64,000 nucleotides of DNA from Klenkia sesuvii (GTDB taxonomy: Bacteria > Actinomycetota > Actinomycetes > Mycobacteriales > Geodermatophilaceae). Both the position numbers and the translations under genes were made by a program. Under the pieces are notes generated by a model that made no database searches, was not told the origin of the DNA, and worked only from the letters and a program-made list of their open reading frames with translations. The DNA lies in the NCBI RefSeq assembly GCF_037083825.1, contig NZ_JBAPLU010000004.1, forward strand, positions 1 to 64,000. Reading direction: 5' to 3'. This document shows, piece by piece, positions 36,591-44,207 of the stretch. Within the stretch, counting starts at the first letter, position 1. Every line of letters starts with the position of its first letter.

Positions 36591-36723
36591 GGCGCGACCG
36601 TAGCAACGGCGTCGGGGTCGTGGCCGGTCCACGGGTGAGTTCGACGCAACCTTCGTGGGTCTTCGGATCTTCCGCGCTTCGGCTTCCTGCACGCGTCTTG
36701 ACGCGTGATCCAGGCCACTGCTC

Positions 36724-36737
36724 TGCTATCGATAGCA
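36724..36737. promoter_or_regulatory. probable LacI-family operator
   Basis: TGCTATCGATAGCA is a perfect 14-bp palindrome with a central CG, the usual shape of LacI/GalR operators. It lies 28 nt before the TTG start of the plus-strand operon. A TTGACG hexamer at 36698-36703 could be the -35 box, which would put the palindrome over the -10 region and allow repression. Confidence 0.72.
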
Positions 36738-36764
36738 CTGGCAACGATGCCCTGAGGAGCTGCA

Positions 36765-37877
36765 TTGGACCGCACCATGAGGGTCGCGCGGATGCACAGC
36801 ATCGGCGAACCCCTGCAGATCGACGAGCTCCCCGTGCCGGAGCCGCGCCCGACCGACGTCGTGGTCGAGGTCAAGGCCTGCGGGGTCGTCCCCAACCTGG
36901 GCAACGTGCTCAACAACATCGGGAAGTGGTTCCCCCACCTCGCGCTGCCCGAGCTGCCCGCCGTCTTCGGCCTGGACGCCTCCGGCGTGGTCTCCGCCGT
37001 CGGCTCGCAGGTCTACGGCATCGAGGTGGGCCAGCGGGTGTACGTCAACCCCGCGCGCTACTGCGGCGGCTGCCGGCACTGCCGGACCGGCGACCCCATC
37101 TCCTGCGACCACTACACCTTCGCCGGCTACTTCGGCTTCGGGTCCGGGTCGCCGAGGATGTTCCAGGACTACCCCTACGGCGGGCTCGGCGAGTACCTGA
37201 CGGCCCCGCAGTACGCCCTGGTCACCCTGCCCGACGAGGTCTCGCACGAGACCGCCGCCCGCTGGGGCTACCTGGGTACCGGCTACCGCGCCCTGCGCCG
37301 TGCCGGCGTCGGCCCGCAGAGCACCGTGCTGGTCAACGGGGCCAGCGGCACCCTGGGCCTGGGCGTCGTGCTGTTCGCCCTCGCCCTCGGGGCCCGGCGG
37401 ATCTTCGGCACCGGCCGTGATCGCGACCTGCTGACCAAGGTCGAGGCACTGGCCCCCGGCCGCGTCCTCACCCACTCCCTGGACGACGAGGTCGGCGTCG
37501 CTGACTGGGTGCGCAGCCACACCGGCGGCGAGGGCGCCTCGGTCGTCATCGACGCGTTGGGACCCGGCGCGCCGCAGGAGAGCATGCTCGACGCCTTCCG
37601 GGCCATGGCCCGCGGCGGCGCGCACGTCGACATCGGCGCGGTCGGCGGGGAGGTCCCGGTCAACCTGCACGAGGTCATGGACCGCAACCAGACGCTGCAC
37701 GGCTCGCTGTGGTTCACCACCAAGGACGGCCAGGAGATGGCCGACCTCGCCGAGACCGGTGCGGTCGACCTCTCGGTCCTGGAGCACGAGCGCTTCCCGC
37801 TCAGCCAGGTCAACGAAGCGCTCACCGTGCTGAAGAACCGCAACGGCGGCTTCAGCAACTACGTCGTCGTCCCCTGA
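36765..37877 (+). CDS. MDR-superfamily dehydrogenase (paralogue 2)
   Basis: 370 aa from TTG 36765, favoured by a GAGGAG ribosome site 6 nt upstream; the ATG at 36777 is too far from it. Same architecture as the copy at 31236: the four-Cys structural zinc loop (CGGCRHCRTGDPISC), VFGLDASGVV instead of a GHE zinc motif, CGVVPNLGN, and the Rossmann motif VNGASGTLGLG. The tail NRNGGFSNYVVVP is nearly the same in both. First gene of the LacI-controlled operon, 26 nt before the cupin gene. Probably acts on a pathway carbonyl or enoyl intermediate. Confidence 0.87.
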   Translation: MDRTMRVARMHSIGEPLQIDELPVPEPRPTDVVVEVKACGVVPNLGNVLNNIGKWFPHLALPELPAVFGLDASGVVSAVGSQVYGIEVGQRVYVNPARYCGGCRHCRTGDPISCDHYTFAGYFGFGSGSPRMFQDYPYGGLGEYLTAPQYALVTLPDEVSHETAARWGYLGTGYRALRRAGVGPQSTVLVNGASGTLGLGVVLFALALGARRIFGTGRDRDLLTKVEALAPGRVLTHSLDDEVGVADWVRSHTGGEGASVVIDALGPGAPQESMLDAFRAMARGGAHVDIGAVGGEVPVNLHEVMDRNQTLHGSLWFTTKDGQEMADLAETGAVDLSVLEHERFPLSQVNEALTVLKNRNGGFSNYVVVP

Positions 37878-37903
37878 CCCCTCACCCGCCCCAGGAGAAC
37901 CCC

Positions 37904-38455
37904 ATGCAGATCAGACGAGTCGTGGCCGGCGTCGACGCCGAGGGCACCACGCGCTTCCTGTCCGACGGCCCCGTGCCGTTCTCGCACGAGTTCGTGCACC
38001 TGCCCGGTCAGGCGCACGCCCGGGTGTGGCACTCGCACACCGTGCCCACCACGACGCCTCCGGCGGAGGAGACGACGTCCGACGACGGCCCGATCCTGGC
38101 CGAGCCCGGCGGCGCAAGCTTCCTGCTCGTGCAGTACGCCCCGGACTCGGTGGCCTTCCAGGACGGCTTCGACGGCGCCGCGGCCGGCGGCGAGTTCGCA
38201 GCCAAGCTGCCCGACCTCGCCGCGACCATGGACCCGGCCGTACCGGGCATGCACCGCACCCGGACCGTCGACTTCGGCATCGTGCTCGACGGCGAGATCT
38301 GGCTGGAGGTCGGCAGCGGCGAGGAGAAGCAGCTGCGCGCCGGGGACACCGTCGTCCAGCTCGCCGGCCGCCACGCCTGGCGGAACAAGTCCGACCGACC
38401 CGCGACGATCGCGTTCGTCCTCACCGGCGCGTCGGAGACCGGGTCGAGCGCGTGA
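37904..38455 (+). CDS. cupin-domain protein
   Basis: 183 aa from ATG 37904, with AGGAGA upstream. A single C-terminal cupin: motif 1 MHRTRTVDFGIVLDGEIWL and motif 2 GDTVVQLAGRHAWRN. Probable metal ligands are reduced compared with classic cupins (His, Asp and the motif 2 His remain; the HxH second His is Thr). The N-terminal ~100 residues are a less conserved lid with HSHTVPT. It could be a dioxygenase, hydrolase or isomerase; no precise match is known to me. The position in an aromatic operon without a recognised ring-cleavage enzyme makes a ring-opening role possible but unproven. It overlaps the DUF3500 gene by 4 nt. Confidence 0.8.
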   Translation: MQIRRVVAGVDAEGTTRFLSDGPVPFSHEFVHLPGQAHARVWHSHTVPTTTPPAEETTSDDGPILAEPGGASFLLVQYAPDSVAFQDGFDGAAAGGEFAAKLPDLAATMDPAVPGMHRTRTVDFGIVLDGEIWLEVGSGEEKQLRAGDTVVQLAGRHAWRNKSDRPATIAFVLTGASETGSSA

Positions 38456-39693
38456 CGGTCGGTCAGCCGGGTGCCGGTGAGCCCACGCTGGTGCCGAGGG
38501 AGCGTCCGACCCGCTCGGCCCGGGAACGGGTGGAGCCGGGCCCGATGTACGAGGCCATCATCAAGCCGGTCCGGCCCTTCACCGGCATCCGGCTGACCGA
38601 CGACGAACCGGGCGCGACCACCGAGTGGCCCCCGCCCGGCCCGGCCGACGAGGCGCTGGCCATCGAGGTCACCCAGGCGCTGCAGGCGGTGCTCGACGCC
38701 CTCTCGGCCGACCAGCGCGACCGGGTCTCCTTCGCGGCCGACGCCCCGGAGTGGCAGACGTGGCTCAACACCCACCCCAACGTGGTACGGCAGGGGGTCC
38801 TGCTGGAGGAGCTCGACGGCGGCCAGCGTGACCGGGTGCTCGCGCTCATGCGGGCCTCCCTGTCCGAGCGGGGCTACCAGCAGGCCCGCGACATCATGCG
38901 GATCAACGGTCTGCTGGTGGAGCTGGTGAGAAGCCCCGAGGAGTTCGGCGAGTGGCCCTACTTCCTCACCGTGTTCGGCACCCCGGGTGAGGGCCGGTCC
39001 TGGGGGTGGCAGCTCGACGGCCACCACCTGAACCTCAACGTGGCCGTCGTCGGCGGGCGCGTCGTGACCACCCCGGCCTTCATGGGGTCCGAGCCCACGT
39101 CGGTGACGTCGGGGCCCTTGGCCGGCACCACCGTGCTGCGGGCCGAGCACCGGGCGGGCCTGGAGCTCATGCAGGCGCTCAGCGCCGACCAGCAGGCCAC
39201 CGCGACCTCGCACCCGTCGATCCTGACCGCCGACCTGCCCGAGGAGCTGCGGCACCTCATCAACGGCCGCACCCTGGCCGGGCCCTTCGCCGACAACGTC
39301 GCCCTGGACCACCAGGGCGTGCGGGGCGCCGACCTCGACGGCGCCCAGCGCGACCTGCTCCGGGCTGCCATCGGCACCTACCTGGACTGGAGCCCGGCCT
39401 CCAACGCGGCGGTGCGCGCGGCCCTGGTCGACGAGCACCTGGACCGGACCAGCTTCACCTGGATGGGGGCGGTGGCCGACCGGGGGCCGTTCTACTACCG
39501 CATCCTCAGCCCCGTCGTGCTGGTCGAGTTCGACCACCACGCGGGCACCGTCTTCGACGTCCCCGACCCCACCTGGCAGCACATCCACACGATGGTGCGC
39601 ACCCCCCGCGGGGGGGACTACGGCGTCGACCTGATCCGCCGTCACCACCAGCAGTACGACCACTCGGACGGGAGCCACCGACCATGGAGCTGA
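38452..39693 (+). CDS. DUF3500 protein
   Basis: 413 aa from GTG 38452, taken because it makes the usual 4-nt coupling to the cupin gene. The DUF3500 hallmark is a W-x-W-x-x-DGHHLNLN block (His191/192) with a following TPAFMGSEPT. Further His pairs sit at FDHHAG (362/363) and QHIHTM (377/379). The clustered histidines suggest a metal site. No signal peptide is seen, unlike many exported DUF3500 proteins. Function of the family is not known to me. It overlaps the RraA-like gene by 10 nt. Confidence 0.82.
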   Translation: MTVGQPGAGEPTLVPRERPTRSARERVEPGPMYEAIIKPVRPFTGIRLTDDEPGATTEWPPPGPADEALAIEVTQALQAVLDALSADQRDRVSFAADAPEWQTWLNTHPNVVRQGVLLEELDGGQRDRVLALMRASLSERGYQQARDIMRINGLLVELVRSPEEFGEWPYFLTVFGTPGEGRSWGWQLDGHHLNLNVAVVGGRVVTTPAFMGSEPTSVTSGPLAGTTVLRAEHRAGLELMQALSADQQATATSHPSILTADLPEELRHLINGRTLAGPFADNVALDHQGVRGADLDGAQRDLLRAAIGTYLDWSPASNAAVRAALVDEHLDRTSFTWMGAVADRGPFYYRILSPVVLVEFDHHAGTVFDVPDPTWQHIHTMVRTPRGGDYGVDLIRRHHQQYDHSDGSHRPWS

Positions 39694-40424
39694 ACGAGGA
39701 CGCACCGGACCGGCCGGTCGAGCTGCCCGAGGCCGCCTGGGCAGCCCTGCAGCAGGTCAGCGTCGAGACGCTGGTGCACGTGCTGCAGAAGCGCGGCATC
39801 ACCAACAGCTTCCTCACCGGCCTGCGGCCGCTGCTGCCCGGGAAGCGGATGGTCGGCTACGCCCGCACGCTCCGGTTCGTGCCGCTCCGGGAGGACCTGC
39901 AGGCCGACCTGGTCCGTGGGCGCAACGCCCAGCGGGTCGCCGTCGAGGAGTGCCGGGCCGACGACGTCCTGGTCATCGACGCCCGGCAGGTGCCCGACGC
40001 CGGGACCATCGGCGACCTGATGGCCATGCGCCTGCAGCGCCGGGGCGCAGCCGGGGTGGTCACCGACGGGGCGCTGCGCGACGCCGCGGCCGTCGAGGCC
40101 ATGGGTTTCCCCACCTACCGGCAGGCCGACCACGCGGCCACCTTCGGTCGCCGGCACATGCCCTTCGAGACCAACCGGCCGGTGTCCTGCGCCGGGGTGT
40201 TCGTCGTGCCCGGCGACCTGGTGGTCGGCGACGCCGGCGGGTGCGTCGTCCTCCCCGCCGCGCTCGCCGCGGAGGTCGCCCTGGCCGCCGTCGAGCAGGA
40301 GCTCGAGGAGACCTGGGCGGCGGAACGGATCGACGCGGGGGAGCCCACGCTGGGCACCTTCCCGGTCGGCGCCGACCGGCGCGCCGAGTTCGACGCCTGG
40401 CGGGCCCGGAGAGAGCAGGGATGA
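39684..40424 (+). CDS. RraA-like aldolase/decarboxylase family protein
   Basis: 246 aa from ATG 39684. The motif of HMG/CHA aldolases and RraA is visible: Gly110 in GTIGDLMAM, then GVVTDGALRD with Arg132-Asp133, which bind substrate and metal. In protocatechuate 4,5-cleavage pathways such enzymes split 4-carboxy-4-hydroxy-2-oxoadipate, and most also decarboxylate oxaloacetate. A ~25-residue N-terminal extension and a long C-terminal tail make it larger than RraA (~160 aa). It is coupled to the RidA-like gene by ATGA. Catalytic aldolase is preferred over RNase E regulation because of the operon. Confidence 0.85.
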   Translation: MELNEDAPDRPVELPEAAWAALQQVSVETLVHVLQKRGITNSFLTGLRPLLPGKRMVGYARTLRFVPLREDLQADLVRGRNAQRVAVEECRADDVLVIDARQVPDAGTIGDLMAMRLQRRGAAGVVTDGALRDAAAVEAMGFPTYRQADHAATFGRRHMPFETNRPVSCAGVFVVPGDLVVGDAGGCVVLPAALAAEVALAAVEQELEETWAAERIDAGEPTLGTFPVGADRRAEFDAWRARREQG

Positions 40425-40819
40425 CCGGGCGACGGTCGATCGACATCGAGGGGTTCGGGCACCGCAACCCCCTCCCGGCCGCCTCACGCCTGGGCCCGCT
40501 GCTGGTCTCGAGCATGGTCGTCGGCTACGACGCGGGGACGACCACCGTGCCGCCGGAGCCGACGGCTCAGGTGGCCAACCTGTTCCAGCACTCCGCCGCC
40601 GTCCTCGCCGCCGGCGGCGCCACCTGGGACGACGTGGTGCGGATGACGTTCTACCTCCCCGACCTCGCCGACCGCGCCGCCGTCAACGAGGTCTGGACCC
40701 GGGTGTTCCCCGTCGCCGACCGGCGTCCCGCGCGCGTCGCGCACCAGGCGGACAGCCACCTCGGCATCCGCTGCGAGTTCATCGCCTACCTGACCGGGGA
40801 GGAGTCGGCCCCGTGCTGA
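40421..40819 (+). CDS. RidA/YjgF family protein
   Basis: 132 aa from ATG 40421. It shows the RidA-type core with GPLLVSSMVVGYD, LAAGGATWDDVVRMTFYLPD and a closing IRCEFIAYL. The conserved catalytic Arg of true imine deaminases (in the C-terminal RVAHQADSHLGIRCEF region) appears as Arg before CEF. In ring-cleavage clusters RidA-like proteins can deaminate 2-aminomuconate or act on enol/imine intermediates. It overlaps the hydratase gene by 7 nt. Confidence 0.82.
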   Translation: MTGRRSIDIEGFGHRNPLPAASRLGPLLVSSMVVGYDAGTTTVPPEPTAQVANLFQHSAAVLAAGGATWDDVVRMTFYLPDLADRAAVNEVWTRVFPVADRRPARVAHQADSHLGIRCEFIAYLTGEESAPC

Positions 40820-41607
40820 GCGAGGAGGTCCGGGCGGAGTGCGCCCGCGCGTTGTTCGCCGCCGAGCGCGACCGGGCGTGGATCGAGCCGCTGACCTCGG
40901 TGCACCCCGGTCTCGACGTCGCCGACGCCTACCGCATCGCCGGCCTCGTCACCGAGCTGAAGGTGGCCGCCGGCCGTCGCGTGATCGGGCACAAAGTGGG
41001 TCTGACGTCGGTCGCGATGCGCGAGCTGGTCGGCTTCGACGAGCCCGACTACGGGGCCGTGTTCGACGACTGGGTGGTACCCGAGTCGGGCACCATCCCG
41101 TTCGCCGAGCTCAACCAGTCCCGCGCAGAGATCGAGCTCGCCTTCGTGCTCGGCCGGCCGCTGGACATGCCGCGGCCGACCGCCGCGGACGTCATCCGGG
41201 CCACCGACTTCGTGCTGCCCTCCATCGAGGTCGTCGACAGCCGCTTCCGGGTACGCGGGACCGTGGTCGACAGCATCGCCGACGCCGCCACCTGCGGACG
41301 GGTGGTGCTCGGCAGCCGACCGCGCCGGCTGACCGACATCGACGTCCGCGAGGTCGTCGGCACCCTCGAGGTCGACGGCGAGGTCGTCGAGCGCGGCACC
41401 GCAGCGGCGTCCATGGGCAGCCCGGTCAACGCCGTCGCCTGGCTGGCGGCCACGATGCACGACTTCGGCGTCCCGCTGGAGGCCGGACACGTGGTGCTCT
41501 CCGGCTCCTTCGTCCGGGCGCCCTGGCTGTCGGCTGGGCAGCGCGTCGTGGCCAGGTTCGAGGGGTGCGGCTCGGTCGAGGTGCACATCGGGGAGGACCC
41601 GTCGTGA
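40813..41607 (+). CDS. 2-oxo-pentenoate/2-oxo-heptenedioate hydratase family protein
   Basis: 264 aa, GTG start. It matches the MhpD/HpaH branch of the fumarylacetoacetate hydrolase superfamily: GHKVGLTSVAMRELVGFDEP, ELNQSRAEIELAFVLGRPL (the metal-binding Glu pair), FVLPSIEVVDSRF and the LSGSFVRAP end. It adds water to a 2-oxo-4-enoate made after meta-type ring cleavage, feeding the next aldolase. It is fused by overlapping start/stop (GTGA) to the aldolase gene, as hydratase/aldolase pairs often are. Confidence 0.9.
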   Translation: MLSEEVRAECARALFAAERDRAWIEPLTSVHPGLDVADAYRIAGLVTELKVAAGRRVIGHKVGLTSVAMRELVGFDEPDYGAVFDDWVVPESGTIPFAELNQSRAEIELAFVLGRPLDMPRPTAADVIRATDFVLPSIEVVDSRFRVRGTVVDSIADAATCGRVVLGSRPRRLTDIDVREVVGTLEVDGEVVERGTAAASMGSPVNAVAWLAATMHDFGVPLEAGHVVLSGSFVRAPWLSAGQRVVARFEGCGSVEVHIGEDPS

Positions 41608-42362
41608 TCGCGCTGCGCGACACCTGGGCCGCGGGCGGCACGGCGTGGGGCGGCTGGCTGCTCGGCGCCGACCCGCTGACCGCGATGACCACCGCGTTCG
41701 CCGGCTTCGACTACGTCGGCCTCGACGTGCAGCACGGCGCGCCCAGCGCGGAGTCCGTGCCCGGCCTGGTGACGGCCGTCCTGCCCTGGTCGGCGCCGCT
41801 GGTCCGGGTGTCGAGCAACGACGCCGCCGAGATCGGGCAGGTCCTCGACGCGGGCGCGCTGGGGGTCATCGTGCCCATGGTGGAGACCGCCGAGGAGGCC
41901 CGTGCGGCGGTGGCCGCGTGCCGGTACCCGCCGACGGGCGGGCGCAGCTTCGGGCCCGCCCGGGCCCGGTTGCTGCACGGCGCGGACTACGCGACGCGGG
42001 CCGACGAGCTCGTCCTCTGCCTGCCGATGATCGAGACCGCGCGCGGGTTGGCCAACGCCGACGAGATCCTCGGTGTGCCCGGCGTGGACGGGGTGTACGT
42101 CGGCCCAGCGGACCTCTCCCTCGGCCTGGGGCTGCGCCCGTTGCTCGACCAGGACGCCGCGGTGTTCACCGATGCGCTGACCACCATCACCGCGGCCGCG
42201 CGACGGCACGGGGTGGCGGCCGGCGTGCACGCCAGCGCCGCGCTGGCCGCCACCCGGCAGGAGCAGGGGTTCACCATGATCACCGTCGGCATCGACCAGA
42301 CGGTCCTGGCGGAGGGCCTGCGCGCCGCGCTGGACCGGTCGCGCTCAGCGGGTGAGGCGTGA
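41604..42362 (+). CDS. HpcH/HpaI family class II aldolase
   Basis: 252 aa from GTG 41604. Signature blocks: GGWLLGADPLTAMTTAFAG, YVGLDVQHGAPSAESV (His of the D-x-x-H motif), IVPMVETAEEARAAV and MIETARGLANADEIL with GVYVGPADLSLGLG (metal-binding Glu and Asp). It cleaves 4-hydroxy-2-oxo acids to pyruvate and an aldehyde. Paired with the preceding hydratase it would finish a meta-cleavage lower pathway. It overlaps the monooxygenase gene by 4 nt. Confidence 0.92.
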   Translation: MIALRDTWAAGGTAWGGWLLGADPLTAMTTAFAGFDYVGLDVQHGAPSAESVPGLVTAVLPWSAPLVRVSSNDAAEIGQVLDAGALGVIVPMVETAEEARAAVAACRYPPTGGRSFGPARARLLHGADYATRADELVLCLPMIETARGLANADEILGVPGVDGVYVGPADLSLGLGLRPLLDQDAAVFTDALTTITAAARRHGVAAGVHASAALAATRQEQGFTMITVGIDQTVLAEGLRAALDRSRSAGEA

Positions 42363-44110
42363 GCGCCCCCGCCGTGGACGTGGAGGTGCTGGTCGTGGGA
42401 TCGGGCCCGATGGGTACGGCCACGGCGCTGAGCCTCGCGCGGGCGGGCATCGGCGTCCAGGTCGTGACCAAGCGCCGCTGGTTCGCCGACGGCCCGCGGG
42501 CGCACGTGACCAACCAGCGCACGATGGAGGTGCTCCGCGACCTCGGCGTCGAGGACGCGGTGACCGCTGTGGCGACGCCCTGGCACCTGATGGGCGACAT
42601 GGCGTTCATGACCAGCGTGGCCGGCCCCGAGCTGGCCCGGATGCGGGCGTACGGCACCGGCGACGACCGGCGCAGCGACTACCTCACCGGCAGCCCCTGC
42701 CCGCAGCTGGACGTCCCGCAGGACCGGCTCGAGCCGGTGCTCGCCGACGCCGCGGCCCTGGCCGGCGCGGTGTACCGGATGAACACCGAGTACCTGTCGC
42801 ACCGGCAGGACGACGACGGCGTCTCGACGGTCCTGCTCGACCGGCTGACCGGGACCGAGCACACGGTCCGCTCGCGCTACCTGGTGGGGGCAGACGGTGC
42901 CCGCTCCAAGGTGTTGGCCGACGCGGGCCTGACGGTCGAGGGCCTCATGGGCCGTGCGACCAGCATGTACACGATCTTCAGTGCCGACCTGACCCGGTAC
43001 GTCGAGCACCGGCCCAGCGTCATCCACTGGATCCTCAACCCGGCGGTGGGCTTCGGCGAGATCGGCATGGGCACGTTGCGGGCCATCCGGCCCTGGACCG
43101 AGTGGATCGCAGGTTGGGGCCACGACCCGGACACCGGCCCGCCGGACACCAGCCCGGAGGCCGTGCTGCCCTCGATCCGGGCGATGATCGGCGACCCCGA
43201 CGTCGAGGTGCGGATCCGGTCGACCAGCACGTGGCAGGTCAACCAGGCCTGGGCACCGCAGTACTCCGCCGGGCGGGTGCACTGCGGGGGCGACGCCGTC
43301 CACCGGCACCCGCCGAGCGGCGGCCTGGGGTCGAACACCTCGATCCAGGACGGCTACAACCTGGCCTGGAAGCTCGCCTACGTGCTGCGGGGCTGGGCGG
43401 GGGACGAGCTGCTGGAGTCCTACTCCCTGGAGCGGGCGCCGGTCGGCCGGCAGGTGGTCATGCGCGCCAACCAGTCCCGGTTGGACTACGGCCCGATCCG
43501 GGAGCTCTTCGCGGCCCGCGACGCCGCGGACCCGGCGGCCGAGATGGTCCGCCGGTTGCGCGACCCGGGTCCTGCGGGCGTGCAGCTGCGCGAGGAGCTG
43601 TCGGCGGGCCTGGCGCTGAAGGACACCGAGCACAACGCGCAGGGCACCGAGATGAACCAGCGGTACTCCTCGGGCGCCGTCGCAGCCGCCCCGGAGGAGG
43701 AGGTCGCCGACCGTGACCCGCTGCTGCACCTGCAGGCCACCACGCGGCCGGGCGCGAAGATCCCGCACGTGTGGTTGACCGACCGGTCCGGGCGACGGCT
43801 CTCCTCCCTCGACGTCGTGGGCCGCGGTGGCACCACCCTGGTCACCGGCCCGGCGGGGTGGGCGTGGGCCCGCGCCGTCGAGCAGCTGGGGCTGCCGTTC
43901 CTGCGCAGCGTGGTGGTGGGCGGCGACGAGGTGCACGACCCCTACCTCGCCTGGCACCGGGCCCGGGGGACCGCGGAGGACGGCGCACTGCTCGTGCGTC
44001 CCGACGGCTACGTGGCCTGGCGGCGCGAGGACGGGGTCGGCGACGTCGGCGAGGCCGTCGAGGTCCTGCGGGGCGTCCTGGCCCAGGTGCTGGCCCAGCC
44101 CCCGGACTGA
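42359..44110 (+). CDS. FAD-dependent aromatic hydroxylase (TfdB/MhpA-like)
   Basis: 583 aa, GTG start. N-terminal FAD fingerprint VLVVGSGPMGTATALSLARA (~9-28), then RAHVTNQRTMEVLRDLGVED, which is typical of 2,4-dichlorophenol 6-monooxygenase-like enzymes. The second FAD motif is HCGGDAVHRHPPSGGLGSNT. A thioredoxin-like C-terminal dimerisation domain follows (LTDRSGRRLSSLDVV to the LLVRPDGYVAWR end). It ortho-hydroxylates a phenol using NAD(P)H and O2. Last gene of the LacI-linked operon. The natural substrate may be a demethylated aromatic acid or phenol. Confidence 0.92.
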   Translation: MSAPAVDVEVLVVGSGPMGTATALSLARAGIGVQVVTKRRWFADGPRAHVTNQRTMEVLRDLGVEDAVTAVATPWHLMGDMAFMTSVAGPELARMRAYGTGDDRRSDYLTGSPCPQLDVPQDRLEPVLADAAALAGAVYRMNTEYLSHRQDDDGVSTVLLDRLTGTEHTVRSRYLVGADGARSKVLADAGLTVEGLMGRATSMYTIFSADLTRYVEHRPSVIHWILNPAVGFGEIGMGTLRAIRPWTEWIAGWGHDPDTGPPDTSPEAVLPSIRAMIGDPDVEVRIRSTSTWQVNQAWAPQYSAGRVHCGGDAVHRHPPSGGLGSNTSIQDGYNLAWKLAYVLRGWAGDELLESYSLERAPVGRQVVMRANQSRLDYGPIRELFAARDAADPAAEMVRRLRDPGPAGVQLREELSAGLALKDTEHNAQGTEMNQRYSSGAVAAAPEEEVADRDPLLHLQATTRPGAKIPHVWLTDRSGRRLSSLDVVGRGGTTLVTGPAGWAWARAVEQLGLPFLRSVVVGGDEVHDPYLAWHRARGTAEDGALLVRPDGYVAWRREDGVGDVGEAVEVLRGVLAQVLAQPPD

Positions 44111-44140
44111 CCCGGCGGCCGGTGCCCGCGCACGCACCTC

Positions 44141-44200
44141 GACCACCGACGGCCCGGGCCGGCGGGCGTACCCCTGCCGGCCCGGGCCGTCGGTCGTGGT
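44141..44200. terminator. bidirectional terminator between monooxygenase and aldehyde dehydrogenase genes
   Basis: A 19-bp perfect inverted repeat, 44145-44163 with 44176-44194, with a 12-nt loop and partial extension outward (ACC/GGT). It lies exactly between two convergent genes. It is one of the strongest hairpins of the window. Confidence 0.85.
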
Positions 44201-44207
44201 GCTCCGG

